From NCBI RefSeq assembly GCF_026210795.1, contig NC_089444.1:2718501-2782500 (forward strand): a stretch of 64,000 nucleotides of DNA, written 5' to 3'. A model generated the notes under the pieces. It saw nothing but the letters and a program-made list of their open reading frames with translations. It was not told where the DNA came from and ran no database searches. Positions 11,534-20,348 of this stretch are shown here, piece by piece. Numbering within the stretch: the first letter of the stretch is position 1; the number at the start of each line of letters is the position of its first letter. This DNA is from Rhizophagus irregularis (lineage: Eukaryota > Glomeromycota > Glomeromycetes > Glomerales > Glomeraceae). Both the position numbers and the translations under genes were made by a program.

Positions 11534-12660
11534 TTGAAGTCCGAAATCTTTTCTTTAATTTGTCGTAATATGTCACATTTAGAGAATTACTACAAGTACT
11601 ACAGTCTATCCGGAGTACCGGCACGAATTCTAAAAGGTGAAGAGCACTACAACTTATACAAAAAGCCCCTAAAGGAGAAGTCATCAGAGCGTCTACGAGT
11701 AGTTGTATGGAAACCAAATGCGACGCATCAGGCAGATCTCGCAGAGATGCCAGTGGACCCCAAAGGATTCCACTATTTCCTCGTAGTAGTGGAAGTCGCG
11801 GGTAAACGAGTCGACGCAGAACCCCTAAAAGATAAAATTGCAAATAGGGTTCTCAATGGATTTGTTAAAATCTACAGAAGAAATCGCATTAAGCCACCAA
11901 CACATCGAATGGAGACAGACTCCAGATCAGAATTCACCAATGATCAGGTACGTGATTTTTTCCTGAACAGTCTAGGGGTGATGATGAGGTTTGGAGAGCC
12001 GGGAAGACACAAACAGCAATCATACGCTGAATGAGCTATCCAAGCGATCCAGGAGCCTCTCCTAAAACGAATGGTGGCACAGGAGTTGAAGACCGGGGTG
12101 ACATCCGTGGAATGGTCAGAAGATTTCTGTGATGTAGTTAATAAAATAGATGAAATCTGGCAAAGAAATCCCCCAGACATTCCGACTGGGTCACCCAAAG
12201 TGTCAAAAAAGACGGAACTTCTCTCTGAAGGAACGCGTGTCTGAGTCAAGTTAGACGAACCTATTTCAGTACTCTGGAACAAACTCCATGAAAAATTTTG
12301 TACAGGAGACATAAGATGGAATCCCAATATTCGTGTAATCAAAAAAATGATACTCTCACCCGAACAGCCTCCTACGTATCTTCTTGATGGGCCACACGGG
12401 CGACTAGGTGTATCCAGATGTGCGTACACCCGAAAAGAGTTGCAGGTTGTCCCAGAAAATGAATGTCCCCACCTGACTCCGTGATAAGAGGGCAACCTGA
12501 AAGATTTGTACCTGAGCGGATACTCCGGCATCGCATCAGGAAGGGTCAAGACCAGTACCTAGTCAAGTGGGAACGATACCCAGATACCGAAGCCACTTGG
12601 GAACCTGCTAGTAAATTAGAGGAGGATGTTCCCGATTTAATCCGCAAGTTTTGGGAATAA
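11534..12660 (+). pseudogene. Polinton DDE integrase with C-terminal chromodomain, broken
   Basis: This is a retroviral-type integrase that would join element ends to target DNA. The catalytic triad is visible: Asp68 (HQADL), Asp129 (TDSRSEF) and Glu166 (HKQQSYAE). The expected upstream zinc-binding part is poorly preserved. Two in-frame TGA codons follow (at 12032-12034 and about 12241), then a frameshift near 12465, after which a chromodomain is encoded (FVPERIL, YLVKWERYP, ATWEP), ending at 12660. Both TGA codons could derive from CGA. It sits next to the terminal repeat, as in other Polintons, and converges on the Gag-like gene 14 bp away. Without suppression it makes only the catalytic part. 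Confidence 0.9.
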
Positions 12661-12674
12661 AAAATAAATATTCC

Positions 12675-15583
12675 CTATTTTTTGTCTTCTCGATTCACGT
12701 CAGAAACTATCGGGATAAAAACATTCTTCCCATTACAAGTAAGGGCGATATGTTCGCGTGATTCATGGACATCATAATTGTAACATTTCAGACACGTCTG
12801 GCTCAATCCAATCTCCCTATGCTTGTAATCGCTTAAAACCGCGAGATTCTCAGTGATTACACAATCAGGGGTTAGTTTGATTGACACACCTTTTACCATG
12901 CCGAATGTCCTACCAGATTCCAGAGCGCCCGATATGTTATGTGTAATACTCTTGTCGATATCCAACCCTAATTCCTCAGCGGCTTCCCTCTGAATAAAAG
13001 ACGCGTTAGCACAAGTGTCTGCTAAATATTGAATCGTTATCCCATTAACCTTCCCATCCAGCGCTAAAAGATCTTTAGTATTCTCCAAACGAGCTATGTC
13101 AATATCCATCGGGTCATCTTCCCTGATATCCTCTTCTTGTTTTTCCTCAACTAAGTCTTCCAGAATCTCCGTACTTTTACGAGCAGACTTTAATTCTTCC
13201 CGAAGAATCTCACGGAGTAATTTTCTAAAATCTGCAGACCTTAATAAACTTAATGAATCATTTTTGGTGACGGCTTTTATAAGTGTGGTCTTACTACTAG
13301 TAACCTTCGCAGGAATCTTAATAGGAGTCATTTTAACTGATTTTTTTGGAACAGATTTAAGAAGTTTCAAGATACTTACACCCTTATCCGAGTTTACTTT
13401 TTTTTTGTACTTCGAATCGCACAAATCCGAAAACCACCTTCCTCATCGGAAACAATTTTCAAGTCATCAAAACTATCGTATTAGTATCAATATCCATAGC
13501 ATCATCGTTAAGATCGAGGTTTCTTATTGCTCGGGCTAATTCCAAATCATCGCGTCTATCTTTAGCTTTCTGAAGTCACTTTGGAAATCTTTTAGACGTC
13601 TCGTATCCCATAATAAGATCAATAACATATTGATCATCCTCCCTAGTCCATTCAAGAGCATCAGGGTCATCACCAACATCATGTTCTACATAACTATCAT
13701 CCCAATCAGGATCAGGATAATTATCATCTTCTTGTTGGACAACGCGTGGCCGTGACTTCGGCCGAACAGGTTTAATCTGTTGTCTATAGACCGGTGGTTT
13801 ACGAACTGGCTTAGATGCTTGTAATTGTTTAAATTGTGCCTGGAAATTCTTGGTAAGTTCCTCGGCTTGTGCCTTGAGCAATTCTTGTAATCGTTCTTGA
13901 GTAATAACGTCTGTTGACCTTTGTATTACAGCACCTTCGTGTGGAGTCACGGGATGAGTATAGCCAGCCAATTCCTCTTTTTTAGCCTTTTCAATATCCT
14001 GGCGCCTTTGTAATCCATAGAACATTTCACCCTTTCATCGTTCAAGATCACTCAATCTATCGATTAATATATTAAGAGGTGCCGCCCCGATTCTAGAAGC
14101 TTCAATAACATTTTCCGGCAAAAGTCCTCTATAGAACTGGTCAGTAACCATAATTTGATTATATCCTACAATATCCCCAGCCCTTTCAACTCGCTTATAG
14201 TAAGATCAAACAGGTTCGCCTTGTTCCTGGTAAAGGTTACTAAATCGTATCTGAAGTCTTTCTTCCACGACGGTTGGAAAATTTGTGCGCATATGCATAA
14301 ATGCTTGATCCAGGAGAATCCCCTGTAAGACTATCGGTTGATTCTGGACAGCAGCATTAAATGGACCTCCATGATTTCCCAACCCATTAACGGGTTGATG
14401 AGTAGGACGTCCGCCTGCACGCCTTTACCGCTCTTCAACTTTAAAATTCGTTCTAACGATATCAGCACGTGACGGGAAAAATGCATCTCCCAACGGTTAT
14501 CGCCGCATTAACTGTAACCCTTGAATATGCATCAGCATCAGACCCGGGTAAGTAAGTACCAACATGTAATCCATTAGCAGCCTCAGGAACAGCCAAAGCT
14601 CTGAATGCTCGGCGAGTGGCACCGGCTCCACCATTTGCAGCAGCCACTAACCGAATATTCGAGAGTTCCCAATTTTTTCCAGTAAGTTCTGCATCAAACT
14701 ACCTCACCGCTTCATCTTTCATACAGCTACGAAGAACCCCATCGCTCTCACCCGACCAGGAGGCACACCGGCATCATCCAATGGATCAATACCAACGGTA
14801 TTAATATACCCTAAAAAGTTATCAATAAAAAGATTAAGATCTTCATCTTCCCAACCATGAAATATGGGGGCAGCTATACCAACGGCAGCCATATCGTATT
14901 TTGTGGATGGTTGAGAGGAGGTGGAGGAGGGTTCAATTGTCTACTTCAAAACCATTGTACTTGGATACGCAGAGCGGCTATTTGTTGGAAAAGTCGATTT
15001 CTAAGACGTCCCAATGTCCGAATTCCAAAAAGAACCCGACTGTTAGCATATACAAGCCGATTTCATGCAACATCACGCTCGCCTAAAGCTCTATTACGTT
15101 CACCTATAGCTCTATTACGTTCACCTCTCATAAGATTATATTGCTGCTGAAGATGGCGATTAGTCGTCCGCATACCACCAAACTTATGTTCCAATTCAGC
15201 CAAATTAGCTTCTAAACCAGTAATAGTATCTTGTACGATATTTAGCTCATCTTGTGTAAGACCTAACAAACCTGTTTGAACCTCGAGTTCGTCTTGTAAT
15301 TCATCGCGTTCTTTCGAGATCGATCGCATTCCGCTTTTAATATATCGTGTTCTTCATATGTTTCTCTACAGCGATGAATTAATAAATTAAGAGCATGTTT
15401 GAGACGATGGTTTGCATTTTGTACATCTCGATTAATGACCATGCGATCACTGACAGTTAAAAAATCTGTTAGATCCTTAATTACCGCAACTAATGGTATA
15501 TTATTCATATCACGCAAATCTCTAGGAGGCGGTCCAGTAGGCTCTGAAGGAGTATAAATTGCAATTGGTGTCGATGTCGACAT
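12675..15583 (-). pseudogene. Gag-like plus retropepsin-like gene, broken
   Basis: The pieces read in order from 15583: an N-terminal MSTSTPIAIYTPSEP segment, a coiled coil rich in ERDELQDELE and GERNRA repeats (15329-15063), a Gag-like core (IFHGWEDEDLNLFIDNF near 14850, then GEPV-SYYKRVERAGD and DQFYRGLLPENVIEASRIG near 14200-14080), an acidic linker, and a retropepsin-like domain (12675-13424) with DTCAN in place of the usual DTGAN/DSGA. Several TGA stops (near 15063, 14210, 14035) and at least four frame changes interrupt it. Gag and retropepsin belong to Ty3-like retroelements; there is no reverse transcriptase, RNase H or LTR here. A substitute capsid role is inference. Confidence 0.75.
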
Positions 15584-15614
15584 CGTATTTAAACTAAGTT
15601 AGAATAAAATTCAA
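15584..15614. promoter_or_regulatory. 31-bp divergent intergenic region
   Basis: Only 31 bp of AT-rich DNA with a TATTTAAA stretch separate the divergent starts of the Gag-like gene (15583) and the packaging ATPase (15615). Core promoters for both must overlap each other or the neighbouring coding sequence. Confidence 0.5.
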
Positions 15615-16871
15615 ATGGATCTTTATGTATACAATTTGGACGAGTACACGACCGACTCGAGACAGGGTAATGAGTTTGCCCCATCATGGCCTTTCCGTCT
15701 TGCCGTAGCAGGAAGTTCTGACTCGGGTAAGACAACTATGATCATTAATTTATTAATGGGAGACAAGAAGGCAAAGGAGGATGGTGAAAGGTACATATTA
15801 TGTGATGCGGTAATTCTAGTTGGCAGATACCTTGATGAACCGAAGTGGGCAGTCGTACGTGATTTTTTCAAAGAAGAATAAATTCCGTTTACCGCAGTAT
15901 CCCATAGTGAGATTCCAAATGTTAAGGACTTCAACTCCACCCAGGCTACTGTGGTAATCTTCGAGGATTTGATGGATGCGCCTAAAAAAATCCAGGATCT
16001 CATCACTGGATTTTTTACACATGGATGACACAAAAATATTTCATGTATCTATGTGGCCCAAAGATTCTTTACCATTCCCAAGGCTATTCGTGAAAATGTG
16101 AATTATATTTCTCTACATGGAGGTCACGGGAGTTTGACCGATACTAAGAGGATCATCCGCCAGTATACAGAAGAATCAGAGTCACTTGCTCCAGTAATCG
16201 ATGACCTTACTCTGCAACGCAAATTTATAGTATTTGATCTTAGAAGATTTAAGAGCGATCCGTTATCCATTCGGGTTAGATGGGATACTAGTCTCAGTTC
16301 GATCACCAATCAATCTCAGTTCGATCCTAGTTCGATCTCAGTTCAATCCCCGTTCGATCTGAGTTTGAATCCAGTTCGATCTCAGTTCGATCTGAGTTTG
16401 AACCCAGTTCGATTCCCGTTCGATCCGAGTTTGAACCCAGTTCGATTGAAGTTTAGTCCTTATGGCCAGAAGGCCGTAGCTGAAGCAAAAAAGTCCTCCC
16501 AGCTAATCGAGTTTGCTCGGGAATATCCATCGCCTAAAGAGAGAAAACACCTCCTCGTATCTGGTGTTATAGCTAAGAACGCAGATACCTGGATTAAGTA
16601 CGTCTTTCGGGAAGCCTACGGACTATCTGGTAAGACCCTGGGATCAGACTTCCAAAACTTCTTAGCGAAAGTACGGGATAGGACCACGAAGACTGAAATT
16701 CCAAAACCTGAGACCGTAAAGGAGTTATTCTCTCGATATGAAGTCCTGAAGTCTAGTCACCCTTTGGATAATAAAAAAATAATAGAAGGCATCGGGGTCC
16801 TTTTACAGATCTTTTCTAAGGGCCACATGGACCGTCAAGCATTACGAGTAGGGATCAATAGTATTTTGTAA
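15615..16871 (+). pseudogene. FtsK/HerA-type packaging ATPase, broken
   Basis: This P-loop ATPase of the A32/Polinton packaging type would pump DNA into a capsid. Walker A is GSSDSGKT (residues 33-40) and Walker B is VVIFED (15951-15968). One frame runs through, interrupted by TAA at 15879-15881 and TGA at 16026-16028; family-like sequence continues after each (IPFTAVSHSEI; RFFTIPKAIREN). After an ATPase-like end (RWDTSL, about 16290) come Ser/Asn/Pro-rich repeats and a roughly 140-residue helical tail I do not recognise, which may be a separate domain or a fused gene. It diverges from the Gag-like gene and converges on the next gene 13 bp away. Confidence 0.85.
16353..16451 (+). repeat. Three 33-bp in-frame repeats
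   Basis: Three tandem 33-bp units encode an 11-residue repeat of the form F-D-x-S-L-N-P-V-R-x-x within the ATPase frame. Shorter TTCGATC units precede them from about 16296. The period is a multiple of three, so the frame is kept. Confidence 0.9.
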
Positions 16872-16884
16872 GAATCTGGTTGCT

Positions 16885-17436
16885 TTAGCAACCCATCTCG
16901 CGAAGTTCTTCCGCAGAAGCCCTAAGAATCATGGCGCTTTTTTTACATCCTTCGAAGTCAATCCGTAGCATCCTAGCTTTTAACCCAATAGCTCCTAAGG
17001 CTCGAGAAGCAAAGTTCTTAGTTATCGGATTTCTTACATGACTTACATAGTTCTCATAGAATGTAGTAAAGGATTCGTCAATACCATCCGGGTATGTATT
17101 CCGTAAGAACTGATATAAGGCAATTTCCCCACTGTCACATCCAATGGCTATAAGCTGTTCAAGAAGCCACTTTCTAGTATCCTCGTATGAATCTCCGTCC
17201 ATAATTTTTATATCCAGTCTTTGTGTGAATAATTGCGTAAAATCTGCATTACTTGCCCGACGGATAATCTGGACCAACTTATCCCTGGCAAGTCCCAAGG
17301 CTTGTAAAGGTTCATCCTCATCACTAATCTTCTTTATAATCTGTCTATACAACACGCTGGATAATCCTCTATATGCCATTTTCGCAGAGAATACTCCACA
17401 GTTCTGACACTGGTTTATTACGATTGATGTTGACAT
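16885..17436 (-). CDS. Unknown Polinton protein (183 aa), intact
   Basis: The start MSTSIVINQCQNCGVF contains a CxxC pair; the rest looks mostly helical and soluble, with no membrane segment. I recognise no family. It is one of the few intact frames in the element. It opens ATGTCAACATC, much like the Gag-like gene and the gene at 19680 (ATGTCGACA). A box reading ATTTAAAGAT followed after 7 nt by TATAAA lies 50-72 nt upstream. A virion or replication accessory role is possible but unsupported. Confidence 0.75.
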   Translation of the reverse strand: MSTSIVINQCQNCGVFSAKMAYRGLSSVLYRQIIKKISDEDEPLQALGLARDKLVQIIRRASNADFTQLFTQRLDIKIMDGDSYEDTRKWLLEQLIAIGCDSGEIALYQFLRNTYPDGIDESFTTFYENYVSHVRNPITKNFASRALGAIGLKARMLRIDFEGCKKSAMILRASAEELREMGC

Positions 17437-17485
17437 GGCTATCTTTCTTTGATTATTTGCTCACTTAGTATCCTTCACAATCTTT

Positions 17486-17508
17486 TTTATATATTGTTAT
17501 CTTTAAAT
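17486..17508 (-). promoter_or_regulatory. ATTTAAAGAT box plus TATAAA
   Basis: Read on the minus strand, ATTTAAAGAT (17508-17499) is followed after 7 nt by TATAAA (17491-17486), upstream of the gene starting at 17436. It matches the arrangement in the terminal repeats. Confidence 0.5.
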
Positions 17509-17597
17509 ACCTGTCATTTGTAGAAAAAAAAAAATAATGGCATTAAGGGATCGACCGTTGGAAAGACCGGAGGACCAGAGGACCGGAGGACTGACCA

Positions 17598-18182
17598 TTA
17601 GGAAGCGCAGTCCTTGCACAACTTGTCCGTTAAGTCACTTGGGCTTACAGGCATGAGACATTCCCTACACAACTCAATATTAAGCTCTGCAAGTCTCGGG
17701 GCATGGTCCTCCAAAGTTCGTGGACGACCGGAAGGACCAGAGGAAGGTGCCCCGTTAGTCGTATCTTGCTGTAAGATAAAATCATCATATTCATCTTGGT
17801 CAGCCTGAATAGCGGCCCTGATTTGTTATATATCATTGAAAGTTAACCGCTGGCCATCAAGATTTTCCTCATTATAGCATGTTTCATTGATGATTTCCTC
17901 TATAAGCTCCTCCTCTTCATAACGAACAAGGTAGTAGTCCTCAACTACCTCGTAGTCACTCTCAACCAGTCTATGATACATTCTAGTACCGTGTTGAATA
18001 TAGCGTCCTGTATCTGTATTTAAATATACAGGTTGTTCCTGGGGTGGAGGCGGTGCGGTTTGTCTACGGACAAGCCTTCCATCGATATAATCATGGGATT
18101 CCATAACTATTCGATTAAAGGTATCTCCACCAACACGGATTGGACGTCCGGTTATAGGATTAGTTATATAAGGGTATGACAT
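17598..18182 (-). pseudogene. Protein with two TGR repeats and C-terminal zinc ribbon
   Basis: Two N-terminal repeats are NPITGRPIRVGGDTFNRIV and NTDTGRYIQHGTRMYHRLV. They resemble the NPxTGRxI...Y motif of the two-cysteine adaptor domain known from large DNA viruses, though the flanking cysteines are missing. A Pro-rich linker separates them, then an acidic stretch. One TAA follows FNDI (about 17830), and the same frame continues to a CREC ... CKDC zinc-ribbon-like end at 17598. The adaptor motif is associated with viral regulatory or DNA-binding proteins; the function here is not shown. A degenerate promoter box (AATTGGAGAT, 18228-18219) lies upstream. Confidence 0.65.
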
Positions 18183-18248
18183 GTTTTTTTTCTGTACGTG
18201 TCTACATACCTAATTGTTATCTCCAATTTACAATAACCAAGTGACATC

Positions 18249-18352
18249 GTCATCAGTCCTTATCAAAAAATGCAAGAATACCTGATGATAAGGTTACGTG
18301 GTCATCAGTCCTTATTGCGAAACATGAGGATACCTGATGAATAAGTTATTGG
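18249..18352. repeat. Two tandem 52-bp repeats with internal dyads
   Basis: Units start at 18249 and 18301 with GTCATCAGTCCTTAT. Each contains CATCAG and CTGATG in inverted orientation, and the first also has CCTTATC/GATAAGG. They sit in a gap between genes, so they could be a regulatory or replication element. Confidence 0.8.
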
Positions 18353-18372
18353 ATTATTGGCCTAAAAAGCAT

Positions 18373-18717
18373 TCATGGAAAAACCGTGGAATTTTTTACA
18401 GTACAGTGTATAAAAAAAGTGCTAAACTTTGAGATCGGGACACGATGTCTCGATCTAATAATTTCGATGTCATGTGACTTCATGCGGGTACGTAGATCAT
18501 TTCCTTTTTGGGCGATACCCGTTCCACAAAAAATCGACTTTGGTAAAAATGCGTTTGGAATCTTGTGTAACACAAATTTCCTTTTTCGGTAATTCGGGAT
18601 TACGCGGTAATGCCGGCCGGATCTAAAAAAATATGACTCTGCAGGGTAATTCCTACGAAAGTCAAGTACAAAATGCTTACTCCTGTTGAGTCCATTCATA
18701 CCACTCCCAATCCCCAA
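18373..18717 (-). CDS. Doubtful ORF downstream of the F-box gene (114 aa)
   Basis: This basic frame overlaps the end of the F-box gene in another frame and begins MGIGSGMNGL. It has no recognisable domain, and other frames over the same stretch look about as plausible. It may be a decayed gene or a frameshifted continuation. Confidence 0.25.
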   Translation of the reverse strand: MGIGSGMNGLNRSKHFVLDFRRNYPAESYFFRSGRHYRVIPNYRKRKFVLHKIPNAFLPKSIFCGTGIAQKGNDLRTRMKSHDIEIIRSRHRVPISKFSTFFIHCTVKNSTVFP

Positions 18718-19100
18718 GGATCACCTCCCCATCTTTGTTCACTTAATGCATACTCTATGGTTTCCCTCTCTTGGGGGTCCACGACCATCCCATTCCTAAG
18801 CATTTTCTCCATAATATAAAGCTGATCCTCGGTAAGGCGGTTTATCCATCTTTTATAGAGGTCATTTACATCTTCAAACATTATCCAGTCAATTTCCCTC
18901 TTTATATAATGCTTTCCGAGAGCTCGGATTTCACAGTACACATCCCCGATCGTAGTGGCATAATTTTTCCACCTCTTATATGCCTCTCGACGAACTTCCT
19001 GCCACCACACTCTATCTACCTTACTCGCTGCAATAAGGTCAGTATCCGGGATCTTTGCGACAATGCGTTCGACTATTTCTACTGGTAATCGGTCCAACAT
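18696..19100 (-). CDS. F-box protein (134 aa)
   Basis: Residues 3-45 read LDRLPVEIVERIVAKIP ... LIAASKVDRVWWQEVRREA, a good F-box (LP.EI, DL..AS.V...W). F-box proteins bind Skp1 and recruit substrates to SCF ubiquitin ligases; the remaining 90 residues (helical, Trp-rich) would be the substrate side. The frame is intact. AATTGAAGAT, an 8-nt gap and TATAAATA lie just upstream (19136-19111). An element-encoded F-box suggests manipulation of host protein turnover, which is inference. Confidence 0.75.
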   Translation of the reverse strand: MLDRLPVEIVERIVAKIPDTDLIAASKVDRVWWQEVRREAYKRWKNYATTIGDVYCEIRALGKHYIKREIDWIMFEDVNDLYKRWINRLTEDQLYIMEKMLRNGMVVDPQERETIEYALSEQRWGGDPWGLGVV

Positions 19101-19110
19101 GATGTTATGT

Positions 19111-19136
19111 TATTTATACTATAGCTATCTTCAATT
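19111..19136 (-). promoter_or_regulatory. AATTGAAGAT box plus TATAAATA
   Basis: On the minus strand AATTGAAGAT (19136-19127) is separated by exactly 8 nt from TATAAATA (19118-19111), 11 nt before the F-box ATG. Box and spacing are identical to those in the left terminal repeat. Confidence 0.6.
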
Positions 19137-19209
19137 ACTGTATGCCTATTACACATGGATAAAAAATATAGACTAAATTCGTATAGGATCGTAGGACCAC
19201 AGGAGCCGC

Positions 19210-19680
19210 TTATGCAAGAAGTTCTGTTAAGGTTTTCTCAGCCTCGTTTTTAGTAATAGCTCGCTTTGGGGGACCGGTTGATGAGTCCTTAGTCACATTA
19301 TAATACAATTCGAAGAAGGCCTCAAGCTTATCTAGGAGAGCTTGTTTATTCTTGTATGATTCGCAGATTTTTGCTATCTTAGCAGTATATGCCGCATTAT
19401 CTGGGAAGAGTTTTCTGGCCACGAACTTCACATATGATACAGGAGAATTTGCCATTTGGATTCGCTTGATATACTTCACGTGGTCCTGGATGAGGTAACT
19501 GGTTTTGCTAAACCCAGATACTAATGCGATTACTATAGTATCTTTTAATGCGCGGATAATCTTGGGGACAGTTTCGTCAGAGACAACATTAGGCTGAATG
19601 CGCGATGCCTCGTAAATAACCTACTCACTAGTGCTGTCAGTGCTGTTAACAATGCTTGCGAATTCGGTATATGTCGACAT
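19210..19680 (-). pseudogene. Unknown Polinton protein (about 156 aa) with one stop
   Basis: The start MSTYTEFASIV at 19680 is in frame with the rest, but a TAG interrupts after TSE (about 19622). After it come EASRIQPNVVSDETVPK and a mostly helical, basic stretch ending KNEAEKTLTELLA. I recognise no family. TAG is explained by a CAG to TAG transition. An AACTGAAGAT box with TATAAA lies upstream (19718-19693). Confidence 0.6.
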
Positions 19681-19692
19681 GATTCTTTGTAC

Positions 19693-19718
19693 TTTATAAT
19701 AAATATGAATCTTCAGTT
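19693..19718 (-). promoter_or_regulatory. AACTGAAGAT box plus TATAAA
   Basis: AACTGAAGAT (19718-19709) is followed by TATAAA (19698-19693) 10 nt further, upstream of the ATG at 19680. Confidence 0.45.
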
Positions 19719-19762
19719 ACCTGTTCATTAGAATGAGAAAAAATAAATATGAATCTCGGGGT

Positions 19763-20182
19763 TTACACTTGGGATACTGCAAGGCAGTAGAAGCGTTGCT
19801 TGGCCTTTTGTATCAATGGAGAGCCTGGTCTAAACAACCAGGGGATAGCGACTTTCTGGATAATCCTAGCCGCTTTATTGTTCCTTTTTTCTATATATCT
19901 CCTAAAGGCTTTCTGGATCATTTCAGCATGATGAGTATAATAGTCGAAATTAAAATGCTTTGGGCAACTATATAAATGTAGTCGTACTGCTTGATCCATG
20001 GAAGCGTCAGCTTCCCATCCGCGATCAATAAAAGATTTACAGTAGGTACAGTACCACCTATTTGGTAGTCGTGATACTATTCTCCTAATGTGCACAATAT
20101 AAGCATATACATCTTGATGAGACCTTGGATAAGGTGGCCGCTTATGAAAACCTATTCTACTACAAGTCTCATAATATTGCAC
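19763..20182 (-). CDS. Zinc-finger and IQ-motif protein (about 139 aa)
   Basis: The middle reads WYCTYCKSFIDRGW ... LHLYSCPKHF, a C2HC or C2H2-like finger. It is followed by an IQ-type segment, IQKAFRRYIEKRNNKAARII, of the kind that binds calmodulin or light chains. The first in-frame start codon I can place is GTG at 20182; the frame is open a little further (to a TAG near 20240), so the true N-terminus may be lost or frameshifted. It lies directly downstream of the DNA polymerase on the same strand. The role is unknown. Confidence 0.55.
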   Translation of the reverse strand: MQYYETCSRIGFHKRPPYPRSHQDVYAYIVHIRRIVSRLPNRWYCTYCKSFIDRGWEADASMDQAVRLHLYSCPKHFNFDYYTHHAEMIQKAFRRYIEKRNNKAARIIQKVAIPWLFRPGSPLIQKAKQRFYCLAVSQV

Positions 20183-20348
20183 AGCATTCTGAATGCCTAG
20201 CCCACGTGTGGAAACTTTCGTCGTCTTGTCTACCTAATCCGTCGGTGTTTTGCATTTGGGTATCTCGTAAGATTGCATGTTCTATAGGTTTATTCAATTA
20301 TGCCATCACGGTATGTCAGTAAAAAATATACATACCGGTCCCTAGCAA

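Noticed and set aside
11944-12549. 201-aa minus-strand frame
   Set aside because: It is antisense to the integrase, whose sense frame has recognisable catalytic and chromodomain sequence.
12675-15583. An ordinary Ty3/Gypsy insertion in the Polinton
   Set aside because: There is no LTR, reverse transcriptase, RNase H or primer-binding site, and the chromodomain integrase is on the opposite strand beside the terminal repeat, where Polintons keep it.
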